Source: Nostoc sp. CHAB 5715
Lineage (GTDB): Bacteria; Cyanobacteriota; Cyanobacteriia; Cyanobacteriales; Nostocaceae
Direction: 5' to 3'
Assembly (NCBI RefSeq): GCF_020829685.1
Contig: NZ_JAIVFR010000483.1
Span: forward strand, 1-5,450
DNA length: 5,450 nt
Shown here: in pieces, positions 5,306 through 5,450 of the stretch
How the letters are laid out: each line of letters starts with the position of its first letter
Numbering within the stretch: position 1 is the stretch's first letter
The notes under the pieces: model-generated
Told to the model about the DNA's origin: nothing
Databases searched by the model: none
What the model saw: the letters and a program-made list of their open reading frames with translations, nothing else
Translations under genes and position numbers: made by a program

Positions 5306-5450
5306 GCGTTAGCGATAGCGCAGCGTTAGCGATAGCGCAGCGTTAGCGATAGCGCAGCGTTAGCGATAGCGCAGCGTTAGCGATAGCGCAGCGTTAGCGA
5401 TAGCGCAGCGTTAGCGATAGCGCAGCGTTAGCGATAGCGCAGCGTTAGCG
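5306..5450 (+). repeat. Perfect 17-bp tandem array running off the right edge
   Basis: The unit GCGTTAGCGATAGCGCA is repeated eight times without a mismatch (5306-5441), followed by 9 bases of a ninth copy at the window end. The unit has GCG every six bases (GCGTTA GCGATA GCGCA) and shares GCGTT-N-GCG character with the palindromic repeat at 2572-2600. All frames meet stops because 17 is not a multiple of three and one phase contains TAG (TAA on the other strand), so it is not coding. It has no spacers, so it is not a CRISPR. Perfect identity indicates recent expansion; its full length is unknown. Confidence 0.95.

Noticed and set aside
5025..5329. Overlapping open frames on both strands (5025-5285 minus, 5087-5329 plus)
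   Set aside because: They consist largely of translated heptamer and palindromic repeats and the antisense of the 4808-5176 gene; the residues are low-complexity and repeat-derived.
5306..5450. CRISPR array
   Set aside because: Units are directly contiguous 17-mers with no spacers and no cas-like gene in the window.

Overview
This window looks like chromosomal DNA of a filamentous, Nostoc-type cyanobacterium. Three copies of the cyanobacterial palindrome GCGATCGC (HIP1) lie inside the first gene. There are heptamer tandem repeats and short palindromic repeats of the sort that litter Nostocales genomes, and two of the predicted proteins look like cyanobacterial families. This assignment comes from sequence character and remembered families, not from a search.

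Layout. (1) Bases 1-418 have no clear gene. They hold a candidate promoter and a series of hairpins leading to a strong ribosome binding site, with a possible divergent gene starting at the very left edge. (2) 419-1771 (+) is a complete mgtE-type magnesium channel/transporter. (3) 1772-1937 is a cluster of short interspersed repeats. (4) 1938-2609 (+) is a decayed IS200/IS605-family tnpB with a large internal deletion, followed by the right-end hairpin near 2560-2618. Short palindromic repeats have entered both its C-terminal coding part and the loop of that hairpin. (5) 2678-3247 (+) is an intact small membrane protein resembling DUF2854; its last codons are made of a heptamer repeat. (6) 3367-4139 (+) is a fragment of a large beta-propeller/Ig-like repeat protein, truncated at both ends and carrying a stop codon. 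It runs straight into (7) 4142-4726 (+), the frameshifted C-terminal part of an IS4-family transposase. (8) 4808-5176 (-) is an intact small conserved hypothetical protein. (9) 5224-5450 is a repeat zone: a CAATTCG heptamer array interrupted by a 24-bp element, then a perfect 17-bp tandem array running off the window.

The intact genes (mgtE, the DUF2854-like gene and the minus-strand hypothetical) do not form an operon or an evident pathway. The window reads as three ordinary chromosomal genes separated by a graveyard of mobile-element and repeat debris. I found no convincing new multi-gene system. The observations most worth following are the overlapping hairpins in front of mgtE, the repeats nested inside other repeats or genes, and the 17-bp array.
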